A DNA stretch of 64,000 nucleotides from VXNE01 sp965261535. GTDB lineage: Bacteria; Pseudomonadota; Gammaproteobacteria; Pseudomonadales; Azotimanducaceae. Each line of letters begins with the position of its first letter. Position 1 is the first letter of the stretch. The notes under the pieces are model-generated. The model did not search any database. It was given only the letters and a program-made list of their open reading frames with translations, and was not told where the DNA came from. The translations under genes were made by a program, and so were the position numbers. Below, one piece after another: positions 36,330 to 44,339 of this stretch. The stretch covers positions 1 to 64,000 of the forward strand of contig OZ253469.1 of the NCBI GenBank assembly GCA_965261535.1. The letters are read 5' to 3'.

Positions 36330-37799
36330 TTACCCCAGGGCGCGCCCGGCGGCTTCTGCGCGTTCCGCGATCAGGCCGGCGCTCTCTTCATCAAGTATGT
36401 GGATGATCGACTTGCTGACCGTATTAACGATCGAATGCAGCAATACTGTGGGAATCGCTACGCACAGACCGAGCACGGTGGTCATCAGGGCGGTGGAGAT
36501 ACCGCCCGCCATCGTCTTCGGATCGCCGGTGCCGAATAGCGTTATGGCCTGGAACGTCAGGATCATCCCGATCACGGTACCCAACAATCCCAACAAGGGG
36601 GCCACCACGGAAATCACCTGGATCAGCGTAATGTTGCGGGTCAATTTGGGGGTTTCATTCAAGATCCCCTCCGCCAGCTTCAGATCCAGGGTGTCTACAT
36701 CGATGTTCTTGTTCTCTTCGTAGATATTGAGCAGCCGCCCAAGCGCGTTGTCGTTGCTGAACGTGTCCGACCGCTTCTGTTGGTTGACCTTGCTGCGCAC
36801 GATGAAAAGCGTGACCAGGCGTTCCAGTGCCAGCAGTACGCCGAGCAGGCCGCCCAGGATAATGACTGAACCGACATATCCGCCCTGTCCATCACAGAAC
36901 GGGAGCCAGCATTCGGCCTTGGCGATACCTCCGAATGGCGAACCGACCCGCTCTCCAACCGTGGCCGCCTGAATCAAAAGGCTCAGCATCGATCCTCGGG
37001 ACGGGTCGATCGCGAAGGCAACCACCTCGCCGGGATCAGCCTCGGAAAGATCTTCCGCCGTATTCGAAAACCGCGCGGAGGGCTGACGCCCCAGCTGCAC
37101 GAGTTCGCCCGAGTTGACGTCGTAGTTGATGTAGTCGCCATCCGCTACGACATTGAAAGATCCAACGCGAATGACTTCGGTATCTATACGTTCGCCGTTG
37201 AGCATGTTGACCGTCGCGTTGAACCGCGTGATCTTGCCCGACTCCGTCATCTCTCGTTGCATCTCGAACCAGAGATCCTCCATCTCTTCAATGGTGGCGA
37301 GTTGGGTTGAAGTCCCCATTTTGGCGGCGAATTCGCCAAGCCAATCGCCGCGGTTCGGATATTCGATACTGATGACCGATCCCTCGAACTGTCCGCGTAC
37401 ATCGCCGGCGACCTGTTGCAGCACGCCGAATAGCTCACGCAACGATCCAAGGCGCTTGTCGAGTTGCTCTTGCCGCTCTCCGATGAGGATCTCGTTTTCC
37501 TCGAACCGCGTTTCGAGGCGCTCGCTACGCTGCTCCTCGCGAAGGCGCTGCGCGCGCGCGGTGTCCAGCATCCGCTGCTGCTCGTTCTTGCGCTCCAGGA
37601 ACTCCTGCTCCCGGCGAACGTGTTCGCGATTCTCGACGACCCGTCTCTCTTGCACATTCTTCAGCAGATCGCCGAGCGTATCGGCGGGAACCAATTCAAG
37701 CGCCGGATCAACCGAGGAATCCGTCGCCTCCTGCGCTGCGATGCCGGTTGCACAGATCACCGTCACCGCGAGGCACCACATTGAAATGTTCGCTTGCAT
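36330..37799 (-). CDS. ttpC: TtpC-like large ExbB/TolQ family protein
   Basis: 489-residue protein with a signal peptide (cleavage near GIAAQ), a charged coiled-coil periplasmic region at about 45-150, a beta-rich part, and a C-terminal ExbB/MotA domain. The latter has YVGSVIILGGLLGVLLALERL and SVVAPLLGLLGTVIGMILTF, followed by GGISTALMTTVLGLCVAIPTV. TtpC is the extra subunit that distinguishes TonB2 systems from classical TonB1. Its start overlaps the stop of the DUF3450 gene by one base, so the two are coupled. Confidence 0.92.
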   Translation of the reverse strand: MQANISMWCLAVTVICATGIAAQEATDSSVDPALELVPADTLGDLLKNVQERRVVENREHVRREQEFLERKNEQQRMLDTARAQRLREEQRSERLETRFEENEILIGERQEQLDKRLGSLRELFGVLQQVAGDVRGQFEGSVISIEYPNRGDWLGEFAAKMGTSTQLATIEEMEDLWFEMQREMTESGKITRFNATVNMLNGERIDTEVIRVGSFNVVADGDYINYDVNSGELVQLGRQPSARFSNTAEDLSEADPGEVVAFAIDPSRGSMLSLLIQAATVGERVGSPFGGIAKAECWLPFCDGQGGYVGSVIILGGLLGVLLALERLVTLFIVRSKVNQQKRSDTFSNDNALGRLLNIYEENKNIDVDTLDLKLAEGILNETPKLTRNITLIQVISVVAPLLGLLGTVIGMILTFQAITLFGTGDPKTMAGGISTALMTTVLGLCVAIPTVLLHSIVNTVSKSIIHILDEESAGLIAERAEAAGRALG

Positions 37800-38578
37800 T
37801 ATCGTGCCTCCGCCGGGTTGATTACGGGCAGGACCAGTAGCCCGGGAGCGAGTTGCTGGCGGGCCATGCGAATACCGTTGCGTACCGGGGCGGTGTACTC
37901 ATCGTCCAACGATTCCCAGCGATTGGTGGTTGCATTCCACATCCCCGTCAGTTCGCCGTCGCTGGTCTGATATACCAGGGCGACGCGGCCCATCTTCAAT
38001 ACGTCGACGATATAATTTGTGCCATCGACGTTGATCGTATCTCCGTACGCCTCCATCGTGCGGCCATACTCGTTCTCGATCTGATATGCCCGCAGAGCCT
38101 GGGAGAACTTCTCCGAGACGGCGACATCGGCCCGATCCATCATCGTCCGAAGCCGTTCAATTCGATCGCGCCGCTCGCGTATGAGAAACGGCAGGTCAAG
38201 GTCCACAAATCGCTCCAGGCCATCGATCATGCGTAGCATCAGCGGCGTGATCTGACGTTCGATTACGGTGACCCGGTCGATGGAGTCGGACAGTTGCGCC
38301 AGTTCCCGCTCCTGGTTGGCGATCTGCTTCTCCAGTTGTCGGTTGTAAACCTGAAGCCCCTCGATTTGGTCCAGCACAAGCTTGTATTCCTGGTAGAGCT
38401 TGCGGCTTTCTTCCGTCAGGGCCTCAATCTTGCCCTGCGAAGTGCGTGCCTGCGCGTTGATACGCTCGGCAGCGGCGAAAATGTCGTCAAGCGTTGCGCC
38501 GCCAGCAGTCACGCCGACGATACAGCCGAGTCCAATTGCCGAAACCGCCGCGCGTCTCAGAATACGATGTCTCTTCAT
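37799..38578 (-). CDS. DUF3450 family periplasmic coiled-coil protein
   Basis: 259-residue protein with an N-terminal signal (RRAAVSAIGLGCIVGVTAGGA) and a long coiled coil at about residues 30-110 (EALTEESRKLYQEYKLVLDQ, LEKQIANQERELAQLSDSID). A conserved C-terminal domain follows with GTNYIVDVLKMGRVALVYQT. DUF3450 proteins almost always head TonB2/TtpC operons, as here, and probably contact TtpC in the periplasm. I use the Met at 38578; the frame extends to 38626. Confidence 0.88.
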   Translation of the reverse strand: MKRHRILRRAAVSAIGLGCIVGVTAGGATLDDIFAAAERINAQARTSQGKIEALTEESRKLYQEYKLVLDQIEGLQVYNRQLEKQIANQERELAQLSDSIDRVTVIERQITPLMLRMIDGLERFVDLDLPFLIRERRDRIERLRTMMDRADVAVSEKFSQALRAYQIENEYGRTMEAYGDTINVDGTNYIVDVLKMGRVALVYQTSDGELTGMWNATTNRWESLDDEYTAPVRNGIRMARQQLAPGLLVLPVINPAEAR

Positions 38579-38658
38579 TCCATTTCCTACGCGATGTCCG
38601 GTTGATTCATTCCAAATGCCCGACACCGCTTCCGACGCGTCGGACTTCGGCGCCTTAA

Positions 38659-38710
38659 CTTTCCCCTCGACCTTTCCCCTCGACCTTTCCCATCGACCTT
38701 TCCCCTCGAC
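38659..38710. repeat. 13-bp tandem repeat, four units
   Basis: Four consecutive copies of CTTTCCCCTCGAC, one with a single change (CCCATCGAC). The array lies about 80 bp upstream of the DUF3450 gene that starts the TonB2 operon. Confidence 0.9.
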
Positions 38711-38858
38711 AACCCCTCAACCCTCTCGATGCCGCAGTCGCGCGTTAACGACGCGTACCATTCGCCATCAAGGGGCGACTCGTCTACGCGGCCGCTCACA
38801 GGCGGCGGTCAGAAGCATCACGAAACCCCGGTGGCATGTCAAGGACGAGATCACTTCG

Positions 38859-38877
38859 AGAAATATCCCGGCTAGAC
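38859..38877. repeat. Solo terminal sequence of the MITE-like element
   Basis: The sequence GAGAAATATCCCGGCTAG corresponds to one end of the 18.06/27.24-kb element (GTGAAATATCCGGGTTAG in copy A). No internal element sequence accompanies it, so it is an isolated end or a relic. It again carries the CTAG edge. Confidence 0.55.
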
Positions 38878-38994
38878 GCAGGTCTCCAACCATACCTCGA
38901 TCATGGTGTAACGCGGAAAACTGACATTCGGGGTCAACCGAAGTCCTTTTGAACGCGAATCTCCCAAATGTTCTCCAACATCTGGCCCGCTGCT

Positions 38995-39030
38995 GGCGAG
39001 CCTGTTGGCGAGCCTGTTGGCGAGCCTGTT
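38995..39030. repeat. 12-bp tandem repeat, three units
   Basis: Three perfect copies of GGCGAGCCTGTT followed by a diverged fourth (GGCAGGCCCAAC), about 50-90 bp upstream of the Pho-box-like site of phoB. Confidence 0.9.
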
Positions 39031-39081
39031 GGCAGGCCCAACGGCAGGGCCCTTGAAAACGATTACCGGCGATTCATCTTT

Positions 39082-39101
39082 TTGTCATATTTCATTGTCA
39101 C
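39082..39101 (+). promoter_or_regulatory. Pho-box-like direct repeat upstream of phoB
   Basis: TTGTCAT and TTGTCAC occur as a direct repeat about 70 bp before phoB. The classical Pho box is two CTGTCAT-like 7-mers with 11-bp period; here the period is 13, so it is non-canonical. Autoregulation of phoB through it is plausible but unproven. Confidence 0.35.
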
Positions 39102-39172
39102 GTTGCTTCATAGTTGCCGTCGCCCCACAAATAGACCGCCCGACTGGCCGGTAGCGTGCAGCAGAAGAGCGC

Positions 39173-39886
39173 ATGGCCGCCGATTCCATTCTGCTCGTCG
39201 AGGACGAGCCGGAAATACGGGAAATGCTTTCGTTCTCGCTCGTCCGAGCCGGGTTCGACGTAGTCGAAACCGATAGCGCCGAGACGGCGCTGGAGCGACT
39301 CCAGGGACCGCCGCCGAAGCTGCTCATCATCGATTGGAGACTGCCCGGAATGAGCGGCGTGGACCTGGTGCGCCGCCTGCGCCGGGATCCCGTGACTTCG
39401 GAACTCCCGTTGATCATGCTCACCACCCGCGGCGAGGAATCCGACAAGCTTTCGGGTTTCGATGCCGGCATGGATGACTACGTGGTCAAACCCTTCTCAC
39501 CGAAAGAGTTGATCGCCCGCGTGAAGTCCCTGTTGCGTCGGGCAGGGAATCCCGCCGACGGGAAGATCCCCGCAGGTTCGATCGAAGTGGATACCCGCGC
39601 GCACCGGGTGACGGTAGACGGCGCTCGGGTGCGCCTGGGGCCTCTCGAATTTCGGCTGTTGGAACAGTTGATGCGCTGGCCTGGGCGCGTTTTCGATCGC
39701 GCGCAGCTTCTCGACCACGTTTGGGGCCGAAACATCTTCGTCGAGGACCGCACGGTCGACGTGCACGTTCTGCGGCTGCGCAAGGCGTTGGCGCCGTTTG
39801 GCGCTGATCAGTGCATCGAGACAGTCCGAGGCATCGGGTATCGGTTTGCCGCCGAGGACTCCGACCGGGGAGAGTGTGGCGATTAA
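39173..39886 (+). CDS. phoB: Phosphate regulon response regulator PhoB
   Basis: 237-residue OmpR-family response regulator. The receiver domain has the acidic pocket LLVEDEPEI, phosphoacceptor D54 in IIDWRLPGMSG, T84 and K106 (VVKPFSPKEL). The winged-helix domain contains RLGPLEFRLLEQLMRWPGRVF, RAQLLDHVWG and VDVHVLRLRKAL, close to PhoB. It is followed by an overlapping phoR frame, which is disrupted, so signalling to this intact regulator may be lost or may come from another kinase. Confidence 0.94.
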   Translation: MAADSILLVEDEPEIREMLSFSLVRAGFDVVETDSAETALERLQGPPPKLLIIDWRLPGMSGVDLVRRLRRDPVTSELPLIMLTTRGEESDKLSGFDAGMDDYVVKPFSPKELIARVKSLLRRAGNPADGKIPAGSIEVDTRAHRVTVDGARVRLGPLEFRLLEQLMRWPGRVFDRAQLLDHVWGRNIFVEDRTVDVHVLRLRKALAPFGADQCIETVRGIGYRFAAEDSDRGECGD

Positions 39887-41172
39887 TGACCGTGTGCGCC
39901 TGCTAGCGGTCGGCGCGATCATGGCAGTTGCCGCATTGGCTACCGACAGCATCGCGTGGGGCCTGGTCCTTGGGCTCGGCGTCGCAATCCTGTACGGCGT
40001 CTTGCAGTACCGTCAATTCCTGCGCTGGTCGGAGCGCCCGCTGACGCGGCCGGGAACGCCGGATCGCGGATGGCGCGTTGCGGCATATCGCGTGTACCGC
40101 ACCATACGATCCGGCAGGGAGCGGAGCCGCAAGTTGCTGCAGGTCGCTACGCACCTTGCAGCGCACGGCCGAGGCGGTTCCGGACGGCTGGGCAATGGTC
40201 CGGCAATCCGGCGAGATAGAAGATTTCAACGAGGCTGCGGGCCGCCTGTTGCGCCTGTCCTCCCAAGACCGGGGACAAAACATCCTCACGCTCGTGCGCG
40301 ACCCCGAGGTGGGCGCTCTGCTGCGGGGGAACACCGACGGCGAAATCATCGAAATCGCGGCGCCGGCCGATAACACGCGCCGGCTCGAATTGCGTCGGAT
40401 CCTCATCGACGACGACCGTACGCTCATTGTCGTGCGCGACATCACGGAATTGAATCGCGCATTGACCATGCGCCAGGACTTCGTCGCCAACGTATCTCAC
40501 GAACTGCGTACGCCGCTGACAGTGATCGTCGGCTAGCTCGAGCAGTCGACGGACGCCGACTACGACACGCTAAAAACGATCCTGCCCAAGCTGGTCAGTC
40601 CCGTGCGGCGGATGCAGGCGCTGGTCGATGATCTCTTGACGCTCACAAGGCTTGAGTCGGGGGGCATGCCCAACGAGTCTGCCATCAAGCACATCGACGT
40701 GTCCCAGGCACTGCATGTCATCGTGGCCGAGGCACGCGGCTTGTCGGGCGGGCGGCATACGTTGACGCTGCGGTCGGAGAAGCGCCTGCGAATCAGGGGC
40801 GTACCCGGCGAACTCTATAGCGCCTTCGACAACCTGGTCACAAATGCTGTCCGCTACAGCCCCGAAGGCGGCACCATCGAGGTGCGTTGGTTCAACGGCG
40901 AGAGCGGTCCGCGCTTTGAAGTTCGGGATGAGGGCATGGGCATCGCGCCCGAGCACCTGGCGCGCCTCACCGAACGCTTCTATCGCATCGATTTCGCACA
41001 ATTCCGGGTCCAGGGTGGCACTGGACTCGGATTGGCGATTGTCAAGCATGTACTGCGACGCCACGGTGCCGTGCTGCGGGTCGAGAGCGAGCTCGGCAAA
41101 GGCAGCCTTTTCTTCTGCGAGTTTCCAGCCGCAGTTGCCGAAGCCGAATACGAAGACCGCGGCGTCGAATGA
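39876..41172 (+). pseudogene. phoR: Phosphate sensor kinase PhoR, disrupted by a frameshift and an in-frame TAG
   Basis: Sequence encodes all parts of PhoR but not in one frame. A GTG start at 39876 gives the membrane segment (LAVGAIMAVAALATDSIAWG, VLGLGVAILYGVL) and YRTIRSGRERSRKLLQ. One extra base near 40143 then shifts to the frame with LRTLQRTAEAVPDGWAMVR (PAS domain) and the His box FVANVSHELRTPLTVIVG. A TAG at 40534-40536 stands where the family has Tyr-Leu-Glu, after which the same frame continues through the ATPase domain (NLVTNAVRYSPEGG, DEGMGIAPEH, GTGLGLAIVKHVL) to 41172. Either a pseudogene or two sequence errors. Confidence 0.85.
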
Positions 41173-42020
41173 TCGGTTCCATGAATCGATTGTTGCCGGC
41201 GCTCGGCGCGCCGACCGCGCCGACATTGTTAGCCGCGCTGACATTGCTTGCCGCGGCCGTCGTCGAAACCGCGGCGGATCTGTCGGCCTATGAACGCGTC
41301 AGCGGGATTTCGGGCAATCTGTCGAGCACCGGGTCGGATACGCTGGCCAATCTGATAACGCTTTGGACGGAGGCATTCAAAAGGCATTACCCCAACGTCA
41401 ATATTCAGGTCCAGGCACCCGGTTCCTCCACCGCCCCGACCGCGCTGACGGAAGGCACCTCCAATCTCGGCCCGATGAGCCGATTGATGAAGGACAGGGA
41501 GATCGAGGCATTCGAGACCCGTCGCGGCTACAAGCCGACCGCGATCCGGGTTGCCGTCGATGCGCTGGCCGTCTACGTGCACAAGGACAACCCGATCCAG
41601 TCCATGTCGCTGCCTGAAGTCGACGCGGTTTTTTCCGTGTCTCGCCGCTGCGGCGGCGCGGAGAATATCCGCACATGGGGCGATGCCGGTCTGACCGGCG
41701 CGTGGGCGATGCGGCCGATGCAACTCTACGGACGCAACTCCGTGTCCGGCACCTATGGCTATTTCAAGCAAAAGGCACTTTGTTCCGGCGATTTCAAGAA
41801 CACTGTCAACGAGCAGCCGGGCTCCGCGTCCGTGGTTCAGGCCGTCACTTCGTCGCTGAACGGCATTGGCTACTCGACGCATCCGCGCGGGAGTGACCGC
41901 CACGGCAACCGCGATGTTCGTGTGGAGTATCATCTTCTCCCCTTGTTCCGAGGCGGGCGCCCTCTCAACGACAATGAAGCGCGACAAACAGAAAGTGGTC
42001 GACGAGGTGTGGGACGATGA
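41169..42020 (+). pseudogene. pstS: Phosphate-binding protein PstS, C-terminally truncated
   Basis: The first ~235 residues match a PstS-type phosphate-binding protein: a signal sequence, GNLSSTGSDTLANLITLWTEAF, QAPGSSTAPTALTEGTSNLG, RNSVSGTYGYFKQKALC and NEQPGSASVVQAVTSSLNGIG. After NGIGYS (about 41880) homology stops. The frame runs on for ~45 unrelated residues into the next gene, and the roughly 80-100 residue C-terminal part is missing. The start overlaps the end of phoR. No pstCAB or phoU follows. A deletion joining pstS to the promoter region of the PA4642-like gene explains it best. Confidence 0.8.
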
Positions 42021-42276
42021 GCAGGTGGCGAGCTTCCTGCACAAGGTCCCGCCCGACCTGCCAGGCGATCCGGACTTCCATATCCTGCTGTTCGCATACA
42101 GGAGCATGCGCGCTACCGATTTCGCCCGGTTCCTCGACTTTTATGTGGATGCCGGACGCGACGTGGCGGCGAAAAACGGCGATGGCGTGAGCATGGCGCA
42201 CTACCTGGTCCGCCACGCCAGGGCCGGCCCCTATATCGAGCTGCTGGAATCCGCAGCTGAACGCTCTGGTCAATGA
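41974..42276 (+). CDS. PA4642-family small conserved protein
   Basis: 100-residue soluble protein beginning MKRDKQKVVDEVWDDEQVAS, with a FHILLFAYRSMRATDFARFL core and a YIELLESA end. It resembles the short Pseudomonas protein PA4642, whose function is unknown. The start at 41974 lies inside the tail of the truncated pstS frame (47-bp overlap), an overlap best read as the product of a deletion upstream. Its stop overlaps the trxB start by 4 bp. Confidence 0.75.
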   Translation: MKRDKQKVVDEVWDDEQVASFLHKVPPDLPGDPDFHILLFAYRSMRATDFARFLDFYVDAGRDVAAKNGDGVSMAHYLVRHARAGPYIELLESAAERSGQ

Positions 42277-43205
42277 ATCGACGCAAGCTCATCGTGCTCG
42301 GGTCGGGACCCGCGGGCTATACGGCAGCGCTCTACGCGACGAGAGCGAACCTCGCGCCCGTGCTCATCACGGGCGTTGAAGTCGGCGGACAGCTCACCAC
42401 AACCACCGACGTCGACAACTGGCCCGGGGACGCCGACGGTCTTCAGGGACCGGAACTGATGGAGCGCATGAAGCACCACGTTGAAAAGTTCGGAAGCGTG
42501 GTCGTCAACGACCACATCAACGCAGTCGATCTGGGAATCCGGCCCTTCAAACTGCTCGGCGATCGGGACGAGTATCGGTGCGATGCGCTGATCGTCGCTA
42601 CCGGCGCATCGGCGAAGTACCTTGGGTTGCCAAGCGAGGAAGCGTACCTGGGGCGCGGGGTCAGCGCCTGCGCGACTTGCGACGGGTTCTTCTACCGAGG
42701 GCAGGACACGGCCGTCATCGGTGGCGGCAACACAGCGGCCGAGGAGGCCCTGTACCTGTCGAACATCGCGAACAGCGTAGTCCTGGTGCACCGCCGCGAC
42801 ACCCTGCGGGCCGACAAGATATTGCAGCAGCGCCTGTTCGCAAAACCGAATGTCCGGTTCCTGTGGAGTCACACCCTTTCAGATGTGCGTGGCGACGACA
42901 GCGGCGTTACGGCAATCGAAGTGAGCGATGCGCGCAACGGTGCTACCCGCGAGATCCCCGTGACTGGTGTTTTCATCGCCATCGGACATACGCCTAACAC
43001 CGCATTGTTCGGAGGCCAGCTCGACATGACCGACGGCTACATCGAAGTCGCGAGCGGCGCCGACGGCAACGCGACCGCCGCGAGCGTGCCGGGCGTGTTC
43101 GCTGCTGGCGATGTCGCGGATCACGTTTATCGCCAGGCCATCACGTCGGCGGGATTCGGATGCATGGCCGCCCTGGACGCGGAGAAGTACATCGACACGC
43201 TATGA
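42273..43205 (+). CDS. trxB: Thioredoxin-disulfide reductase
   Basis: 310-residue flavoenzyme reducing thioredoxin with NADPH. The FAD motif GSGPAGYTAALYATRANL, the redox site SACATCDGFFY, the NADPH motif VIGGGNTAAEEALYLS and the C-terminal VFAAGDVADHVYRQAITSAGFGCMAA are all in place. The start overlaps the previous stop (ATGA) and the stop overlaps the aat start by 3 bases. The trxB-aat-infA-clpA-clpS group is an arrangement familiar from other gammaproteobacteria. Confidence 0.96.
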   Translation: MNRRKLIVLGSGPAGYTAALYATRANLAPVLITGVEVGGQLTTTTDVDNWPGDADGLQGPELMERMKHHVEKFGSVVVNDHINAVDLGIRPFKLLGDRDEYRCDALIVATGASAKYLGLPSEEAYLGRGVSACATCDGFFYRGQDTAVIGGGNTAAEEALYLSNIANSVVLVHRRDTLRADKILQQRLFAKPNVRFLWSHTLSDVRGDDSGVTAIEVSDARNGATREIPVTGVFIAIGHTPNTALFGGQLDMTDGYIEVASGADGNATAASVPGVFAAGDVADHVYRQAITSAGFGCMAALDAEKYIDTL

Positions 43206-43912
43206 CCTTCTCCGCCAACTCCGGCGTCGCCGACATCGAACCTGCGTTTCCCGATCCCAGGTATGCGAGCCGCGAAGGCCTGGTTGCGATCGGCGGCGAC
43301 CTGTCGCCGCAACTCCTGCTCAGCGCCTACGCCCACGGCATCTTTCCCTGGTTCGACAACGACCGCGGGCCCGTGATGTGGTGGTCTCCCGACCCGCGCG
43401 CCGTGCTTGCGCCTGCCGACATGAAGATATCCAGGAGCCTCGCCAAGCGGCTTCGGCGGGACGACTACACGGTCACCATGGACACCGACTTTCCGGCGGT
43501 TGTGAAAAGCTGCGCGGCACCCCGCAAGGGCGGCGGCACCTGGATCACGCCGGCGATGCGCAGCGCATACGCGCGGCTGTCGGAATTAGGTTTCGCGCAC
43601 TCCGTGGAGGCATGGTGTGAAGGCGAACTCGTCGGAGGGCTGTACGGCGTCTCCCTCGGACGCATGTTTTTTGGTGAGTCCATGTTCGCGAGGCGCACCG
43701 ATGCATCCAAGATCGCCCTGGCCCACCTGTCGCGACAGCTAGCGGCCTGGGAGTTCGAACTGCTCGACTGCCAGATCATCAACGATCATCTGACGTCGCT
43801 AGGCGCGCGGCCGATGCCCCGGGCCGAATTCCTCGACCGGCTCGCCCGAAATCGGCGTATTTCCACACGGTGTAGCCGATGGCGCTTCGACATCGCCACG
43901 AACGAAGCGTAG
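43202..43912 (+). CDS. aat: Leucyl/phenylalanyl-tRNA--protein transferase
   Basis: 236-residue transferase that adds Leu or Phe from aminoacyl-tRNA to N-terminal Arg/Lys, creating a degron read by ClpS/ClpAP. The family signature is clear: FPDPRYASREGLVAIGGDLS, YAHGIFPWFDN, PVMWWSPDPRAVL, GGGTWITPAM and GGLYGVSLGRMFFGESMF. I start at 43202, overlapping the trxB stop, because the upstream extension is only trxB read in another frame. It acts with the clpA and clpS genes nearby. Confidence 0.96.
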   Translation: MTFSANSGVADIEPAFPDPRYASREGLVAIGGDLSPQLLLSAYAHGIFPWFDNDRGPVMWWSPDPRAVLAPADMKISRSLAKRLRRDDYTVTMDTDFPAVVKSCAAPRKGGGTWITPAMRSAYARLSELGFAHSVEAWCEGELVGGLYGVSLGRMFFGESMFARRTDASKIALAHLSRQLAAWEFELLDCQIINDHLTSLGARPMPRAEFLDRLARNRRISTRCSRWRFDIATNEA

Positions 43913-44070
43913 TGGCAAACCTCCCCCAATGGGGTTGCGCCAGCATCGCGCCTGATGACTTGGTCGGGCACATCGTGCAAAATTGGGCGAATCCTGCGGC
44001 GGCGCATGTCCGTCGCTGGACAATCCACCGCGACCGTCCAGCGTAGGACGGGTAGCCGAACGCAGGACAG

Positions 44071-44289
44071 ATGGCAAAAGAAGAACAGATAGAAATGCAG
44101 GGCAAGGTGATCGACACCTTGCCGAACACCACGTTTCGCGTGGAGCTGGAGAATGGCCACGTGGTGATTGCCCACATCTCCGGCAAGATGCGCAAGAACT
44201 ACATCCGCATACTTACCGGCGACACGGTGAAGGTAGAACTCACTCCTTACGACCTCACGAAAGGCCGTATCACGTTTCGCGAACGTTAA
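44071..44289 (+). CDS. infA: Translation initiation factor IF-1
   Basis: 72-residue OB-fold protein that binds the 30S A site during initiation. The sequence MAKEEQIEMQGKVIDTLPNT, the NGHVVIAHISGKMRKNYIRI core and the end LTPYDLTKGRITFRER are standard. It lies between aat (same strand) and clpA (convergent). The ~50 bp to the clpA stop includes a small CGTCGC/GCGACG hairpin without a T run. Confidence 0.97.
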   Translation: MAKEEQIEMQGKVIDTLPNTTFRVELENGHVVIAHISGKMRKNYIRILTGDTVKVELTPYDLTKGRITFRER

Positions 44290-44339
44290 GAGTCGCTTCG
44301 TCGCACTCGCGGCGACGTCGCTCGACCGGAGAAAGTGGT

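Larger units (their letters stand above)
38579..39172. other. Non-coding region between TonB2 operon and phoB, repeat-rich
   Basis: 594 bp between two divergent operons without a credible gene. It contains a 4 x 13-bp array (38659-38710), a solo end of the MITE-like element (38859-38877), a 3 x 12-bp array (38995-39030) and the phoB promoter region with a Pho-box-like repeat (39082-39101). The promoter of the TonB2-type operon should lie in its left part, but no clear hexamers were found. Confidence 0.6.

Noticed and set aside
40534..40536. Recoding of TAG as an amino acid, suggested by TAG inside phoR and before the short hydroxylase
   Set aside because: Several intact genes here, including pyrB and the DUF1232 gene, end in TAG, and phoR also has a frameshift; mutation or error is simpler.
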